Shown: positions 25,926-37,560 of the stretch, piece by piece | Layout of the letters: each line of letters begins with the position of its first letter | How positions within the stretch are numbered: the stretch's first letter is position 1 | Source: Physcomitrium patens | Taxonomy: Eukaryota; Streptophyta; Bryopsida; Funariales; Funariaceae | Direction of reading: 5' to 3' | Assembly: GCF_000002425.4 (NCBI RefSeq) | Contig: NC_037262.1 | Location: 9,133,100 to 9,197,099, forward strand | DNA: 64,000 nucleotides | Notes under the pieces: model-generated | Databases searched by the model: none | What the model was told of the DNA's origin: nothing | What the model saw: the letters and a program-made list of their open reading frames with translations, nothing else | Made by a program: the position numbers and the translations under genes

Positions 25926-27009
25926 GTTATGTATGTAGGTAGTAGACTTATTTTTCTATGTACATGAGAAATTTGAGACCAACTTAATAATACAAAGGAG
26001 AGATATTAGCACTAGAAGATCAACATTAAGGTTGGAAAAGGAAGCCAGCCAACATCGAAGCAGATTTTAGGATTTTTCTTTTATTTGGTAAATGAAATTG
26101 TTCTCAAATTTTTTGTATTTGTTTATTACTAAGAGATTGAGAGGTGTGTAAAATTTTAAATAAGATCAAAAGTTTAATCTAAAGATATTGAGGTTCTAAA
26201 CTACCTTAGGATTTGACTTAGGGTTTAGGATTTGGTTTATGATTTAGAATATTGATAAGATTTGTTTAGGATTTAGATTAAGATTTAAGATTTGATTAGG
26301 ATTTGATTTAGGATTTAGGATTTAGGATTCGATTAGAGTTTGATTTAGGATTTAGGATTTGGTTAGAATTTGGTTAGGATTTAATTTAGAATTTGGGATT
26401 TGGTTAGGGTTTGATTTAAGATTTAGGATTTAGTTAGGATTTGCTTTAGAATTCAGGGTTTGGTAAGGATTTGGTTTAGGATTTAAAATTTGGTTAAGAT
26501 TTGGTTAATATTTGATTTAGAATTTAAGATTTGACTAGGATTTGGTTTAGGATTTAAGATTTGGATAGGATTTGATTTAGGATTAAGAATTTAATTAAGG
26601 TTTGGTTCAAGGTTTAAGATTTGTCTAAGATTTTGTTTAGGGTTTAAAATTTTTTTAAGATTTGATTGAAGTCTATTAGGGTTTCAACTAAGATTAAATG
26701 AAAACTTGGTTGAAATTTATTTAAGATATATTATGATTATTTTAATATTTTTTTAAGACTTCTTAAGGATTCTTTTAAGTTTCATTGTAGATTATCTTTC
26801 AATTTCTTTAAGATTTCATATTGTTTCTTTTGTAATTTTTTTAAGATTACTTTTTGAATTTGATTAAAGCTTGTTTGGTAATGTTAAGATTTAATTAAAG
26901 TTTAATTAGTATTATATTAGAACTAAGATATTGTTATTGTAATTTCTATTCTACCTTCTACAGATAGGTGCTTGGTGCACTCTCAAGAAACACTTTATGT
27001 ATTATGACA
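25926..27009 (+). repeat. B 5' LTR
   Basis: About 1.08 kb. It starts at the block GTAGACTTATTTTTCT, includes GGAGAGATATTAGCA, a degenerate TTTAGGA array (about 26200-26680) and ends CTACCTTCTAC...ATTATGACA. It matches 39210-40251 throughout. Confidence 0.78.
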
Positions 27010-27256
27010 TATTTAATAAACTTGACATAAAAAGCTTAAAATAGAAGATATTTGGAAAATATCTTAGGTTATTTGAATTAAGAAGAAGGAAGGTAAGAGA
27101 GTTGAAGGAGGGGCTATAGGTAGTGCTTCAATTGGAGCTTTAAATGGAGGTACTAATAGAGGATAAGGTATGTATTTTGATCATAATTTTGTAAGCATGT
27201 TTGAAGCTTTTGTCTTATTCATGAAATAGCAATAGATTAAAGAGTACAAATAGGGT

Positions 27257-27731
27257 TTGGCAAACAAAGAATTACAAGCAATTGTGGATAAGATTGATCA
27301 ATTTGAAGAGAAGAATATTATAAAGTATTTAAGGTATTATGTAAAAAAAATGGAATTGAAGTGTGCTCCAAAAAGGGAGATGGTTCAATTATTTGAATTG
27401 ACTACTACATCAAAGATAAAAAAATCATGTAAGGTCTACTATAGGATATTCTAGAGGTTTATGGAAAAAATTATCTCAAGTATAAAAGGATGAATTTTTC
27501 TTGAAAGATAGTAATTGAATTATAAAGAAATTATTTTTTGAATGGATTAAAAGGCCAAAGAAGGATCTTTTAGCAATAAAATTATTAAGAGAGTTTAAAA
27601 AGTAATATTCTTCTTTATCAAAGAAAGAAAGATAATTATTAGATCCAAGTAAAATAGAGCTCTTTTTTCAAGCAGCTGATAGACAGTTACAAGAGAAGTT
27701 AGAAATCTTGCTTGAAGATAAAAAAAAAAAA

Positions 27732-27763
<32 letters not shown>

Positions 27764-28160
27764 TGAAGAATTGACAAAAATATTGGAAGAAAGTGGAAGA
27801 GGTAGTAGGATTTGTTGGCAAAAAAAGAAAGAAGAAATGATAAAGTAGGTATTCAAAGACCATTACAAGCATCTAAGATAAAAATATCTATTATCCATTC
27901 AACATCTCTAATTCAACTTTCAATGGCTACATTAAAAAAAGAAGAAATAGGCATCGATGAAATCATACGTAGGATGAGAGATTTGCAAATAAAATTTGCA
28001 GAACTTGAAGAGAAGGGTCAATCATCATGAGTATCAAAAAGACAAAGATTAGGGCCAATAGAAGGTTTAATGTATAGGTACATGTAGTGTGATAGCACAG
28101 ATCATTCAAGAAGAAAATATGAGGATTTTACAAAGGTGCTATATAAAGGTGTTATTTTTT
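27257..28160 (+). pseudogene. B gag-like region
   Basis: Open segments at 27257-27454 (gag-like helical segment with KIDQFEEKN and KYLRYYVKKMELK) and 27812-28030, then a decayed zinc-knuckle-like block (CDSTDHSRRK, about 28085-28120). Stops break the frame. A long A-rich, Lys-coding tract lies at about 27720-27766. Family assignment is from the overall resemblance to plant Ty3/gypsy gag proteins. Confidence 0.55.
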
Positions 28161-29064
28161 AAAAGATGGCATGATATACCTAAAAGAAAGTGGAGAAAAA
28201 TTGGAGACAAATTTTGATAAAAGAAGAATGAAGATATTTGTGGGAGATGCTTTTAAAGTGCATATAATCTCAAGCAATGAAGCATCAACATATTCGATGG
28301 AAGAAAATCTTAATAAATATTTAAGTATAAATCTTGAGCTTCTAGGAAAATCTAATTCTTTGTAGAGAAGTGTAATGAATTATGCTGAAAGGAAAAAATT
28401 TACTAGAAATGATTTAAAACATATTGATAATAACATTTGACAAATTATTGAGTGAGACGATCTAGTAGATGGTTTATCTTTGCATGTTTATATTACAAGA
28501 AGTCAACATAAAGCATTAATAGAAGAAAAAAAAATAGAGAGATGAAAATAATGAAGGGCCTTCAAAAAGAACTGTAAGGAGAAAAAAAAGCACAACAACA
28601 AAAGAATCCTATATATGAAGAGATAATACAAAATATTTCTACAAAAAAAAGATTTTTTTTTTTAAAAAAAAACAAAGGCTCTTGCTTATAAATTACAATT
28701 AGATATTGAAGTTGCTACAAATTTGAAAAAGGTATTAGAGGAGCGGATTTTAAGTAGAAAGGTTGAATTTATAATTAGTGAAATTCTAGGAATTATAAAG
28801 CATGAGTTTCATAAAATTATTATTGATACAATAAAGAGAAAAAGAAAATTTATAGGAGATATTATGATATCAAATGTACAAAAAATAAGAACAACGAAAA
28901 GCAACAAAGTTGAATAAGATGAAATGCAAAATTTTGGAGGTATCTTGCAAGTAAGATTTATAGAAAGAAATGATATAATTCAAGCTTCTAGTCATTATTC
29001 TTGAAGTCATTGGGTATAGGCTACTATGGAAACTTTGATAAAATAAGAAGATTTAGAAGAATCA

Positions 29065-29350
29065 GTTATAGCATTGATTGATTATGGTTCTAAAATCAAT
29101 TTGATGTCAAAAGAATTATATAATAGGAAAAAATGGCCTATTGATACTAAACATGGGTAGATGATAAGAGCAATAAAAAATTCAAAGGGATATTTGTATA
29201 GAAATTGTCCAAATATTAAGGTGACAATAAGAGATGTTATTCATGAACAAAATTTCTTTATGCAAGACATATCTACATATCCTATTATATTGGGACAATC
29301 ATACATTATTACCACACAAATGCAAATAAAGATAATAGATGATGGTTAAG
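29065..29350 (+). pseudogene. B aspartic protease-like region
   Basis: It reads ALIDYGSKINLMS, a retropepsin-like D-x-G-S active-site motif, followed by the segment ending PIILGQSYI, which resembles the second conserved ILG-type motif. One stop interrupts the frame. Confidence 0.6.
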
Positions 29351-29672
29351 CCTATGCAAGAATAAGAAGCCAAGATGGATTGAAAGCAATTGAATTTTTA
29401 ATTGTTTATACTAATCATGAGAGAAATTGTGATAAGTTAAGAGAGAAGCTATTATCAAATGAGAAATTTGAAGACCTTGAGGTTTTTTATTGCACACCAT
29501 TGTAAGGCGAGATTGGAATGGATTAGAGAGAGAAATGCTTCTGCTAAGTTAAAAAGAAGAGATATTAACTACTGAACTTATTGGGATGATACAAGATTGT
29601 ATATTTTCTTTTAAGACTATTGAAAAGATGAAAAAGATGGATAAATGTTATATTAAAAATATTGAATAAAAT

Positions 29673-30978
29673 ATGAAAAAAAATAAAGAATTGGTTGAAA
29701 ATAAATTTATTTCAGGAGAAATTGAAGAAGTAGGTTTTGTTGATACTATGGAGGAATTAAATTATTTATTGCAATGTGGATTACAAAGAAAGAATAGAGT
29801 TATTAATGTATGTTTTAAAGAATCTTATAATAAAATTCAAGGATTCATAGAAAATTTAAGTCATAAAGACGTACGTATTGAAACTAAGTATAAATCAATA
29901 GCAAAAAAAGTCAAATCAATGGCTTTGGTACTACCATCAAATTGTGAAGAAAGGATAAGTGGAGCATCTACACAACCAAATTTAAGGGATCCAAAGAAGA
30001 TAGGGCATGAATTTATGAATGCTACATTAGATGAATTAAATATTAGATGTGATGGATTTTTGACAAAATGTGAAAAAAAATGTTGTAGGAATATGCTTTC
30101 ACGTCATCAAAAGGCTTTTATATTTGAAGCACATGAAATTGGGTGTGTTGATTCAAGTATTGTAGCATCTATGATTATTTTTACTATTTCTCATAAACCA
30201 TGGAATTTGTGATCAATTTTAGTACTAAGAGCATATTTATCCAAGTTAGTAGATTTACTCAATGAAAAGATAAAAATAAGAATTTTGGAACCATCTATTA
30301 TTCCTTATTCTAATTGATGGTTTATAATGCTGAAGAAAAATGGAACAATGAAATTTATATAAGATATGCAAACTATGAATAAAGTGACTATTAAAAATAT
30401 AGGATTCAAGCTTGATTATAGATGAATTTTTAGAAGCATTTGCTAAAAGATCAATTTATTCAATGGAAGATCTTTATTCAGGATATGATCAATTTCAATT
30501 GGCAATGCAAAGTAGAAATTTGATAACTATGAAGACACCATTAGGATTGGTTAGAATATGTACATTAACACAAGGAGCTACAAATTTTGTGGCACATATG
30601 ATGAATGGAATGGATAAGGTATTAAGAGATTTTATTCCAAAAATAAAAATACCTTTCTTAGATGATGTATCAATCAAAGGATGTGAAGAAGAAAGAAAGG
30701 ATAAGACTTTGGATTCAAAGAGATGTAAGAAGTTTGTAGTAGATTATATTGATGATTGTGAGAAGATTTTCAAAAGATTAAAAGAAGTTTGTTTAATCTT
30801 ATTGGAGGCAAAATCAATGTTTGGTATAAAACAAGTTTTGGTGGTAGAACACACGTGTAGGTCATATGGACAAAAGCCAAGTATGAAAAAAGTTGATATT
30901 ATTAAAAAGATGAAAGAATGTGTAAATACAATGGAAGTGAGAAGATTTTTAAGAGCATGTATTTTCTATCATACATAA
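29673..30978 (+). pseudogene. B reverse transcriptase region
   Basis: Long open segments at 29673-30212 and 30412-30978. The second has the RT blocks SMEDLYSGYDQFQLA, the TPLG block, LTQGATNFVAHMM and FLDDVSIKG, so the catalytic DD pair is still present. The chromovirus copies have YLDx in its place. A stop at about 30210 separates the two segments. Confidence 0.75.
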
Positions 30979-31129
30979 ATATCTCATTTTGTATATATAG
31001 CAGATCCATTGTATGAGTTGTTAAAAAAAAATAAAAAAAATTAATAGAAAGAACAACAAAGAAAAGCTATGGAAAAATTGAAAGAACTTCTTTCTTCACT
31101 TCTAACTTTGAAAAAAAATAAATTATGAA

Positions 31130-31684
31130 GATAGAAGGCTAGTGGTATTAACAAATGATGCAAGTTCAATTGAAATAGGTTGGATATTTGGATAAGATGA
31201 TGAACAAGGGAATACATATGTAGTAAGGTTTGGAGCAAAGATTTTGAATGCTAGAGAAAGGATATATACACAAATCAAAAAAAAATTATGGAGTGTAGTA
31301 ATAGCTATGAAAAATAAAAAAGAATACTTGATTAGAACATCAATAATTGTAGAAACATATTGTCTACCTTTATTGGACATGATTACAAATTGTCTAACTT
31401 CTGATGTTTTTATGTTAAGGTGGATAGCATATATCAAATCTATGAATCCAAAATTTAAAGACATTGTAGGAAAAGAAAATTCAATTGTAGATATATTATT
31501 AAGAGCAAGATTTTATGATGAAGAAGAAATGATTGATTTAAAAGATGATGTGGATACAAAATTTTGTACTAATGCATTATCAAAAGAAGGTATATATTTG
31601 AATATACTATTAAAAATATTTTTAAGAGATTTATATGAAGATGAATGGAAAGATGTTGGAAAATATTTAAACACATTAAAATGA
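31130..31684 (+). pseudogene. B RNase H region
   Basis: It begins with LTNDASSIEIGWIFG and continues with ERIYTQIKKKLWSVVIA and the KFKDIVGKENSIVDILLRA block, as in Ty3/gypsy RNase H and connection regions. One stop lies early in the block. Confidence 0.65.
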
Positions 31685-31859
31685 CAAGAAGGTTGGATAG
31701 ATTAAGAATTCAAGAAAATTTGTAAGAAAACCTATGGATATTTTTACGTGATGGATATTTATGGAAGCATCCAAAAAAAAGAGAAGAAGTATCAAAAAAG
31801 GTGATATATGGTTTAGAAGCTAAACAAAAGATTATTAAAGAATTTTATAAAAGTTTATA

Positions 31860-31995
31860 GATAGAGCATCGAGGTATCTGGACAACATTTATTAAATTGA
31901 GAGAAAAACATTGATAGAAGGATATGCACAAAGAATTAATTCTATAAAATTTGCTATATCTTTGATGCATATCCTTCTATCAATGTTTACAGAAT
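31860..31995 (+). pseudogene. B integrase zinc-finger start with inverted copy
   Basis: EHRGIWTTFIKLREKH is the integrase H-H zinc-finger start. It then runs into a long hairpin (31906-31988) in which the following integrase sequence is copied in inverted orientation. The rest of integrase is not recognisable before A3. Confidence 0.55.
31906..31988. repeat. Long perfect hairpin in B
   Basis: Arms 31906-31934 and 31959-31988 are complementary over 29 bp with a single bulged base. The loop is 24 bases. Confidence 0.9.
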
Positions 31996-32190
31996 TGATG
32001 GTACAGAATTAGAGATATCTATAATAAGTAAATAAATCAGGATATTTAAACAAAGAGATGAAGATATTTGTTTTGATAAGAAATAAAATCCAATATAAGA
32101 TATTGTAATAGAAGTAGAAAAAAAATTAAAGATGAATAATTTGAACAAGATAAAGAGCATTCTACATCAACATATTGAAAAATCATAAGT

Positions 32191-32752
32191 TGTCACGGCC
32201 ATAATCATGTAAGCTAATAATTACATATAGAAATAGGTAGAAGTAAGTAAAAGTAGGTAAAAGTAAGTTAATTCTATAATATTTAATATGGAAGCTCTCT
32301 AGAAACTTCCTAGACACTGCTTTGACTTCATAGGTGTCTTTAATTGACTTTTTGGATTAGAAACGTGGTCAACAAGTTGGCCATGTGCCACACATGTTGT
32401 TAGTTTGCAGATCAAGCTAACTATGTGGCCCACACATAGAAAAACTTGCTTTGTAAGTCAAGGCATGTGCCCTACAAAGTCAACACATATTGAAGGTCCT
32501 ATAGAACATCGCCACATAGCTCCTAGTTAGAGAGTATATATAGAGACAAGAGTGAAGGCTTCTTCACTCTTGTCAACTCCTTTCTTGCTTCTAGTCTAGT
32601 TTCAAGGGTCTTTAGTTTTCTTGTCTTTTGGCAATAGCCATTCCAGTTTCTCTTTCAATATATATACTTGTTTATATATATTTTGTTACCTCTCTTTGAG
32701 TGAAGGCTCACTTGTCTGAATTATTTTTTTCATCGAGTTCTTGTGCTTGACA
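32191..32752 (+). repeat. A3 5' LTR
   Basis: 562 bp. The 5-bp ends TGTCA/TGACA are inverted. U3 is about 32191-32565 and R-U5 about 32566-32752 if transcription starts at the predicted site. Confidence 0.97.
32535..32576 (+). promoter_or_regulatory. A3 LTR core promoter and predicted transcript start
   Basis: A TATATATA box lies at 32535-32542. It is followed by a 13-bp palindrome, GACAAGAGTGAAG at 32545-32557 and its exact complement at 32562-32574, with a 4-base spacer. The right arm contains ACTCTTGTCAA (32566-32576), about 31 bp after the start of the TATA box and so at the expected transcript start. The palindrome is recognisable in the A1 and A2 LTRs. Confidence 0.7.
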
Positions 32753-32754
32753 GA

Positions 32755-32765
32755 TTGACAAGAGT
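32755..32765 (+). promoter_or_regulatory. Primer-binding site, self-primer type
   Basis: TTGACAAGAGT begins 2 bp after the 5' LTR and is the exact reverse complement of ACTCTTGTCAA at 32566-32576, the predicted 5' end of the RNA. It does not resemble a TGG-starting tRNA-primer site. Tf1/sushi elements use an 11-base self-match of this kind. Confidence 0.65.
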
Positions 32766-32964
32766 ACACCTACAATATCAGAGCTTTGTCTAATCTTGAT
32801 TAAGAGTGGATTACCCTTTTTTCTTGATAAGATCTAAGCGTATTAGAAGTTGCGGATTACCCTCTTCTAAACTGATATTGTCCTTAGTATTTTCTTTGTC
32901 CGTAAGTCCTCTCTTCTATTTGTCTTGAGCAATATTAGACATCTTCTCTCTTCTAAGTGTTATC

Positions 32965-33970
32965 ATGGCGGAACTTCTTGAAATGAAGAGTGCAATGGCA
33001 CAAATGTAAGAGCAATTGAGGGAGTTAATGCTTGCAATGCATCAACTCAATTTACCACCACAAGGAGCAATAAGATTGGCAAGAAGTGAAGATATAGAAA
33101 TGGTTGGAGCTGCTTCAACATCTGCATCAAATCATGTCCTTTCTCTTATGGTGGAACGGCCTTTTAAATGTTAGAGAACCAAGAATTACCCTATCCGAGA
33201 AGTTTGATGGCACAAGATCCAAGTTTCGAGGATTTATCAATCAAGTGCAACTTGTGATTGAACTTCAATCCCAAAGCTATCCAACTCCAGGATCACAAGT
33301 TAGATTCATTGGTGCGCTTCTTTCAAGTTCGGCACTATCATGGTTTTCATCTTTTCTTGAACAACGAGATCCAATATTGGATAATCTAGAGGCTTTTTTG
33401 GCGGAGTTTCGATCCATGTATGGAGAATATGATGCAATTCGTGTTGCAACCAATAAGATCCGTATTTTACGACAAGACAATCGATCAGTAACGTTATATG
33501 CTTCACAATTTTGACAACTTGCAACTGATACCAAGTGGGATGATGCTGCACTTATTAGCCAATTTTTCTACGGATTACAATATGAGGTAAAAAAATTAAT
33601 GCTCAACTTACCTGATCCTCAAAAATTAAGTCAAGCAATTGACTTTGCTGTGAAGTGCGACAATCGTCTTTTTGAATTTCGATCTGAGAACCATACAAGT
33701 GGACCTCAATGTTACTATAATTCAATGGCAACACCAACACCTCTTCAACACATACATTCGGAAGTAGAAGATATACAAATTGATGCAGTACGTTTCAAAC
33801 CTCTTACTGAGTAAGAAAAGACTCGTCGTTGTCAAGAAGGATTATGTTTATATTGTGGAGAACCAAAGCACACTGCTCAACATTGTCCAAAGAAACGACG
33901 CATTTACAAAATGAAGAGTATGGCTGTAAAAGAAGATAATATGTCACAAAATGAGTTTGTCTAGCTACAA
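32965..33970 (+). pseudogene. A3 gag (nucleocapsid zinc knuckle), broken
   Basis: It starts at ATG 32965 (MAELLEMKSAM). The long open part is 33104-33514, with the retrotransposon gag block (KFDGTRSKFRGFINQVQL, then RFIGALLSSSALSWFSSFL), and it continues 33599-33814. A CCHC knuckle CLYCGEPKHTAQHC (C-x2-C-x4-H-x4-C) follows near 33848-33890. Stops at about 33004, 33513, 33812, 33961 and 33970 are each one C-to-T change from CAA, CAG or CGA. An early frameshift lies before 33180. Role: particle protein that packages element RNA. Confidence 0.8.
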
Positions 33971-33978
33971 TAGGGATC

Positions 33979-36900
33979 GTGCGGCTGGAACCTTGCACAA
34001 CTTCTAGTATAGGTCCTATTCTCTCCTCAAAGCCCTCTCCTTGTTTTACATTAAATGCTATTTTAAGACCTAAACATTACAAAGTCTCTATCTTGTTAGA
34101 TTCAGGAGTCTCAGCGTATTTTTTACATGAAGAATTTACTAAAAGACATAGCATATCTTTAGTAAAGAAAACTAAACCTATTCATGTAGAAATCATAGAT
34201 GGTCGTCCATTGTCTTCTGGAGATATTACTCATGAAACCCTTCCTATAGAAGTAATAATCAATGGTCATAATAGTTTTGTAGTATTTAATATCATTAGAT
34301 CTCCCTCTAATCCAGTCATTTTAGGTTTATCGTGGTTAGAAAAATACAACCCTCAAATAGACTGGATTTCCTGAACTCTCACTTTCTCTAAAAGTATAAC
34401 TAACAATGTAGTTAAGCAAGTAGAGAGTCATAAGTCCAGTTCAATTAAACCCGTATTTATAGGTGCAAAAGCTTTCTTGCATGTTGCTATGAAAGAATCA
34501 CCATACATTATTTATGCTACACCCATTTTTACTGGTGAAAAGACTTCAAGTGGCATTTCAAGCCAATATCAAGAATTTCAAGATGTATTTGAAAAAAAAA
34601 ATGTGGATACACTCCCGGAATATCGTTCCTATGATTGCTCAATTGACCTTCAAGAAGGAACACCACCGCCATTTGGACCAATCTATAGTTTATCACAAAA
34701 TGAGTTGGCTGAACTGAAGGAGTATATTGAAAAAAATCTAGCCAAGAATTTCATACGCCATTCTAAATCTCCGACAGGAGCTCCAATTCTATTTGTGAAG
34801 AAAAAAAATGGATCATTGCGGATGTGTGTTGATTATCGAGGACTTAATAAGATTACCATCAAAAATAGGTATCCACTACCTTTAATATCCGGACTTCTTG
34901 ATCAGCTGAATCAAGCTAAGATCTATACAAAAATAGATCTTCGGGGAGCATACAATCTAGTACGCATCAAAAAAGGAGATGAATGGAAGACTACGTTTTG
35001 AACTAGGTATGGACATTTCGAATACAACGTCATGCCTTTTGGACTTACAAATGCACCAGCAGCTTTTCAACATCTAATGAATGATGTTTTCGAGAGTTTT
35101 TGGATGATTTTGTGGTATGTTATCTAGACAATATCTTGATCTATTCTAAGAATCCAAAAGAACATGAACTTCATATTCGTCGTGTGTTACAAAAATTAAG
35201 AGATGCAGGACTCTATGCCAAGATAGAAAAGTGTGTATTCCACACTACTCAAGTCGATTTCTTAGGTTACATCATTTCAAATGATGGACTTATGATGGAT
35301 CCTAAGAAAGTTCAAACTATTATAGACTGGAAGATCCCAAAAATGGTAAGAGATGTCTAATGTTTATTGGGATTTGCCAACTACTATCGGATCTTCATCA
35401 AAGACTTCTCTCGAGTTGCAGCTCCACTTACACGTTTGACTTATAAAGACAAATTCTAATGGAATCAAGAAGCGGAAGTTGCTTTTGAATCTTTGAAGAC
35501 ATCGTTTATTTTTGCACCAATCTTGTATCGTGTTGATTTTTCCAAAGCATTCTTTATGAAAACAGATGCATCGGACTTTGCTCAGGGTGCGATTTTATCA
35601 CAAGTGGGAACAGATGACAAACTTCATCCAATAGCCTTTCATTCGAGAAAATTCTGAGCAGCAGAAATCAATTATGAGATCCACGACAAAGAACTTCTTG
35701 CAATTGTGGATTCTTTTTAAGAATGGCATCATTATCTAGAAGGCGCTTCTAGTCTAGTCACCGTATATGTGGATCACAAGAACCTCAAATATTTTATGTC
35801 AACACGCGTATTAAATCGTCGCTAAGCTCGTTGGAGCATGTCTTTATCAAGATTCGAGTTCATCATCACTTATCGGCCAAGAAAACAATAAGGTTTATCT
35901 GATGCCTTGTCTAGAAATTCTTATCTTGTACCAAAAGAAGGAGATGTAGCTTTTGAGCAACAAAGAACGATTCTCTTGAAGCCGGAGCAATTTCATCTCC
36001 AAGCAATAAAATCAACATTGACTGTTGATTTAACTTTCCTTAAGCAAGTCCAGTTAAGTATGTCTTCAGACTCTCTTGTTCATGATATCAAGAATAATTC
36101 TTCTAAATCTCATGATCCATCTAAATTTGAATTCAAGAACAACCTACTCTATTTCGAAGGACGCCTATATGTTCCAGAAGGAGAAGCACGTTTACGTGTT
36201 CTTCAAGCTCGTCACGACTTCCCAGCAGCAAGACATTTCGGATATAATAAGACTTTGGAGCTGATATCTAGGGATTTTTGGTGGCCTCAAATGTGGAAGG
36301 TAGTTAAAGATTTTGTACAATCATGTGATGTTTGCTCAAGATCAAAAACTCCTCGTCATCGATCTTTTGGACTTCTTCAGCCATTATCCATTCCAAAACA
36401 ACCATGGTCTTCTGTTTCTATGGACTTCATCACGGATCTTCAAATCTCAAGTTCTTATGACTCTATATTCGTGATAGTAGATCGTTTTATCAAGATGGCA
36501 CATTTTGTACCATGTACAAAAACTATCATAGGTGAAGAAACAGCTAAGCTCTTTCTTGACAATAGCTATCGCTATCATGGATTACCCAAGGATATTATAT
36601 CAGATAGGAGAACTCAATTTGTATCAAGATTTTGGCGGACTCTTTTCAAGATTCTTAAAGTAGATATAAAACTATCTTTGACATTCCATCCTCAAATTGA
36701 TGGATAAACGGAGCATGTTAATCAAGTTTTGGAGCAATATTTAAGATGTACCATTAATTACCAACAAGATGATTGGACAACTCTTTTGCCATTGGCAGAG
36801 GTTGCTTACAATAACACGGTACACTATTCTACAAAATAAACACCTTTCTTTATTAATTATGGTTATCATCCACGACTTGATACTTTTGACTTTTCAAAAG

Positions 36901-37441
36901 TTCATAATCCTACTGCGAAAGATTTGACAATTCATTTATCAGAGCTACATGCAACGATGAAGGCGCAGTTAAAAGAGGCTCAAGAACAACAAAAGGCCAA
37001 TGCGGATGTCTATCGAAAGGAACAACCATCATTCGTCTTGGGTGATAAGGTATGGCTACTTCGTCACAATATCAAGACCACTCGTCCTTGTGACAAATTG
37101 GACTATCGAAGGCTCGGACCATTTTCTATTTCTGCACAAATCAATCCAGTTGCATATCGTTTATATCTACCAGAGTCAATGAAAATCCATCCAATATTCC
37201 ACATGTCTCTTCTTGAACCATACAAGACAGTGGACATACCAAGAAGACGACAAGCTCCACCTCCTTCTATAGAAGTGGACAATAATGAAGAGTTTGAAGT
37301 AGAAGAAGTCTTAGATTCAAGGCGACGCCAAAATAAATTAGAATATCTTGTCCATTGGTGCAGATATGATATTAGTGAACGCACATGGGAGCCAATAAAG
37401 AATCTTGCAAATGCAGCAAAGGCGGTGGAGGCTTTTCATTG
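33979..37441 (+). pseudogene. A3 pol: PR-RT-RNaseH-IN-chromodomain, broken
   Basis: Protease 33979-34374 (LLDSGVSAYF, later LGLSWLEKYNP). RT 34477-35360: [33 protein letters not shown], and YLDNILIYS, where the second catalytic Asp is Asn. RNase H about 35560-35900 (TDASDFAQGAI). Integrase 35907-36830: H-H-C-C finger (HFGYNKTLELI...CDVCSRSK), DDE core with MDFITDL, SDRRTQFVSRFW and TEHVNQ. Then a GPF block (LGPFSISAQINPVAYRL) and a C-terminal chromodomain at about 37270-37441 (EFEVEEVLDSRRRQNKLEYL, then RTWEPIKNL). Internal stops near 34372, 34999, 35358, 35457, 35656, 35718, 35822, 35889, 36704 and 36836 fit CAA or CGA changed by C to T. One base appears to be lost near 35095. Confidence 0.9.
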
Positions 37442-37560
37442 ACGATATCTATCAAAATTAAGATGAAAACCTTCTTTATAAAAGAAACAACATCTAGGCA
37501 AGATAACATTCTACTTTCAATTCTTCTTTGTAGTTTCATTGTAGTAGTGGCACTTAGGAG

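Noticed and set aside
26200..26680. CRISPR-like or true telomeric array
   Set aside because: The units are short, degenerate and without spacers, and they lie inside an LTR present in three copies.
32774..32785. AATATCAGAGCT resembling the plant initiator-Met tRNA primer site (TGGTATCAGAGC)
   Set aside because: It lies about 21 bp from the LTR end, lacks the obligatory TGG start and is not kept in A1 or A2. The LTR-adjacent self-complementary 11-mer fits better.
32965..36840. Stop-codon reassignment (TAA/TAG read as Gln, TGA as Arg)
   Set aside because: Neighbouring genes and the same codons in A1 use the standard code, and the stops fit C-to-T mutation.
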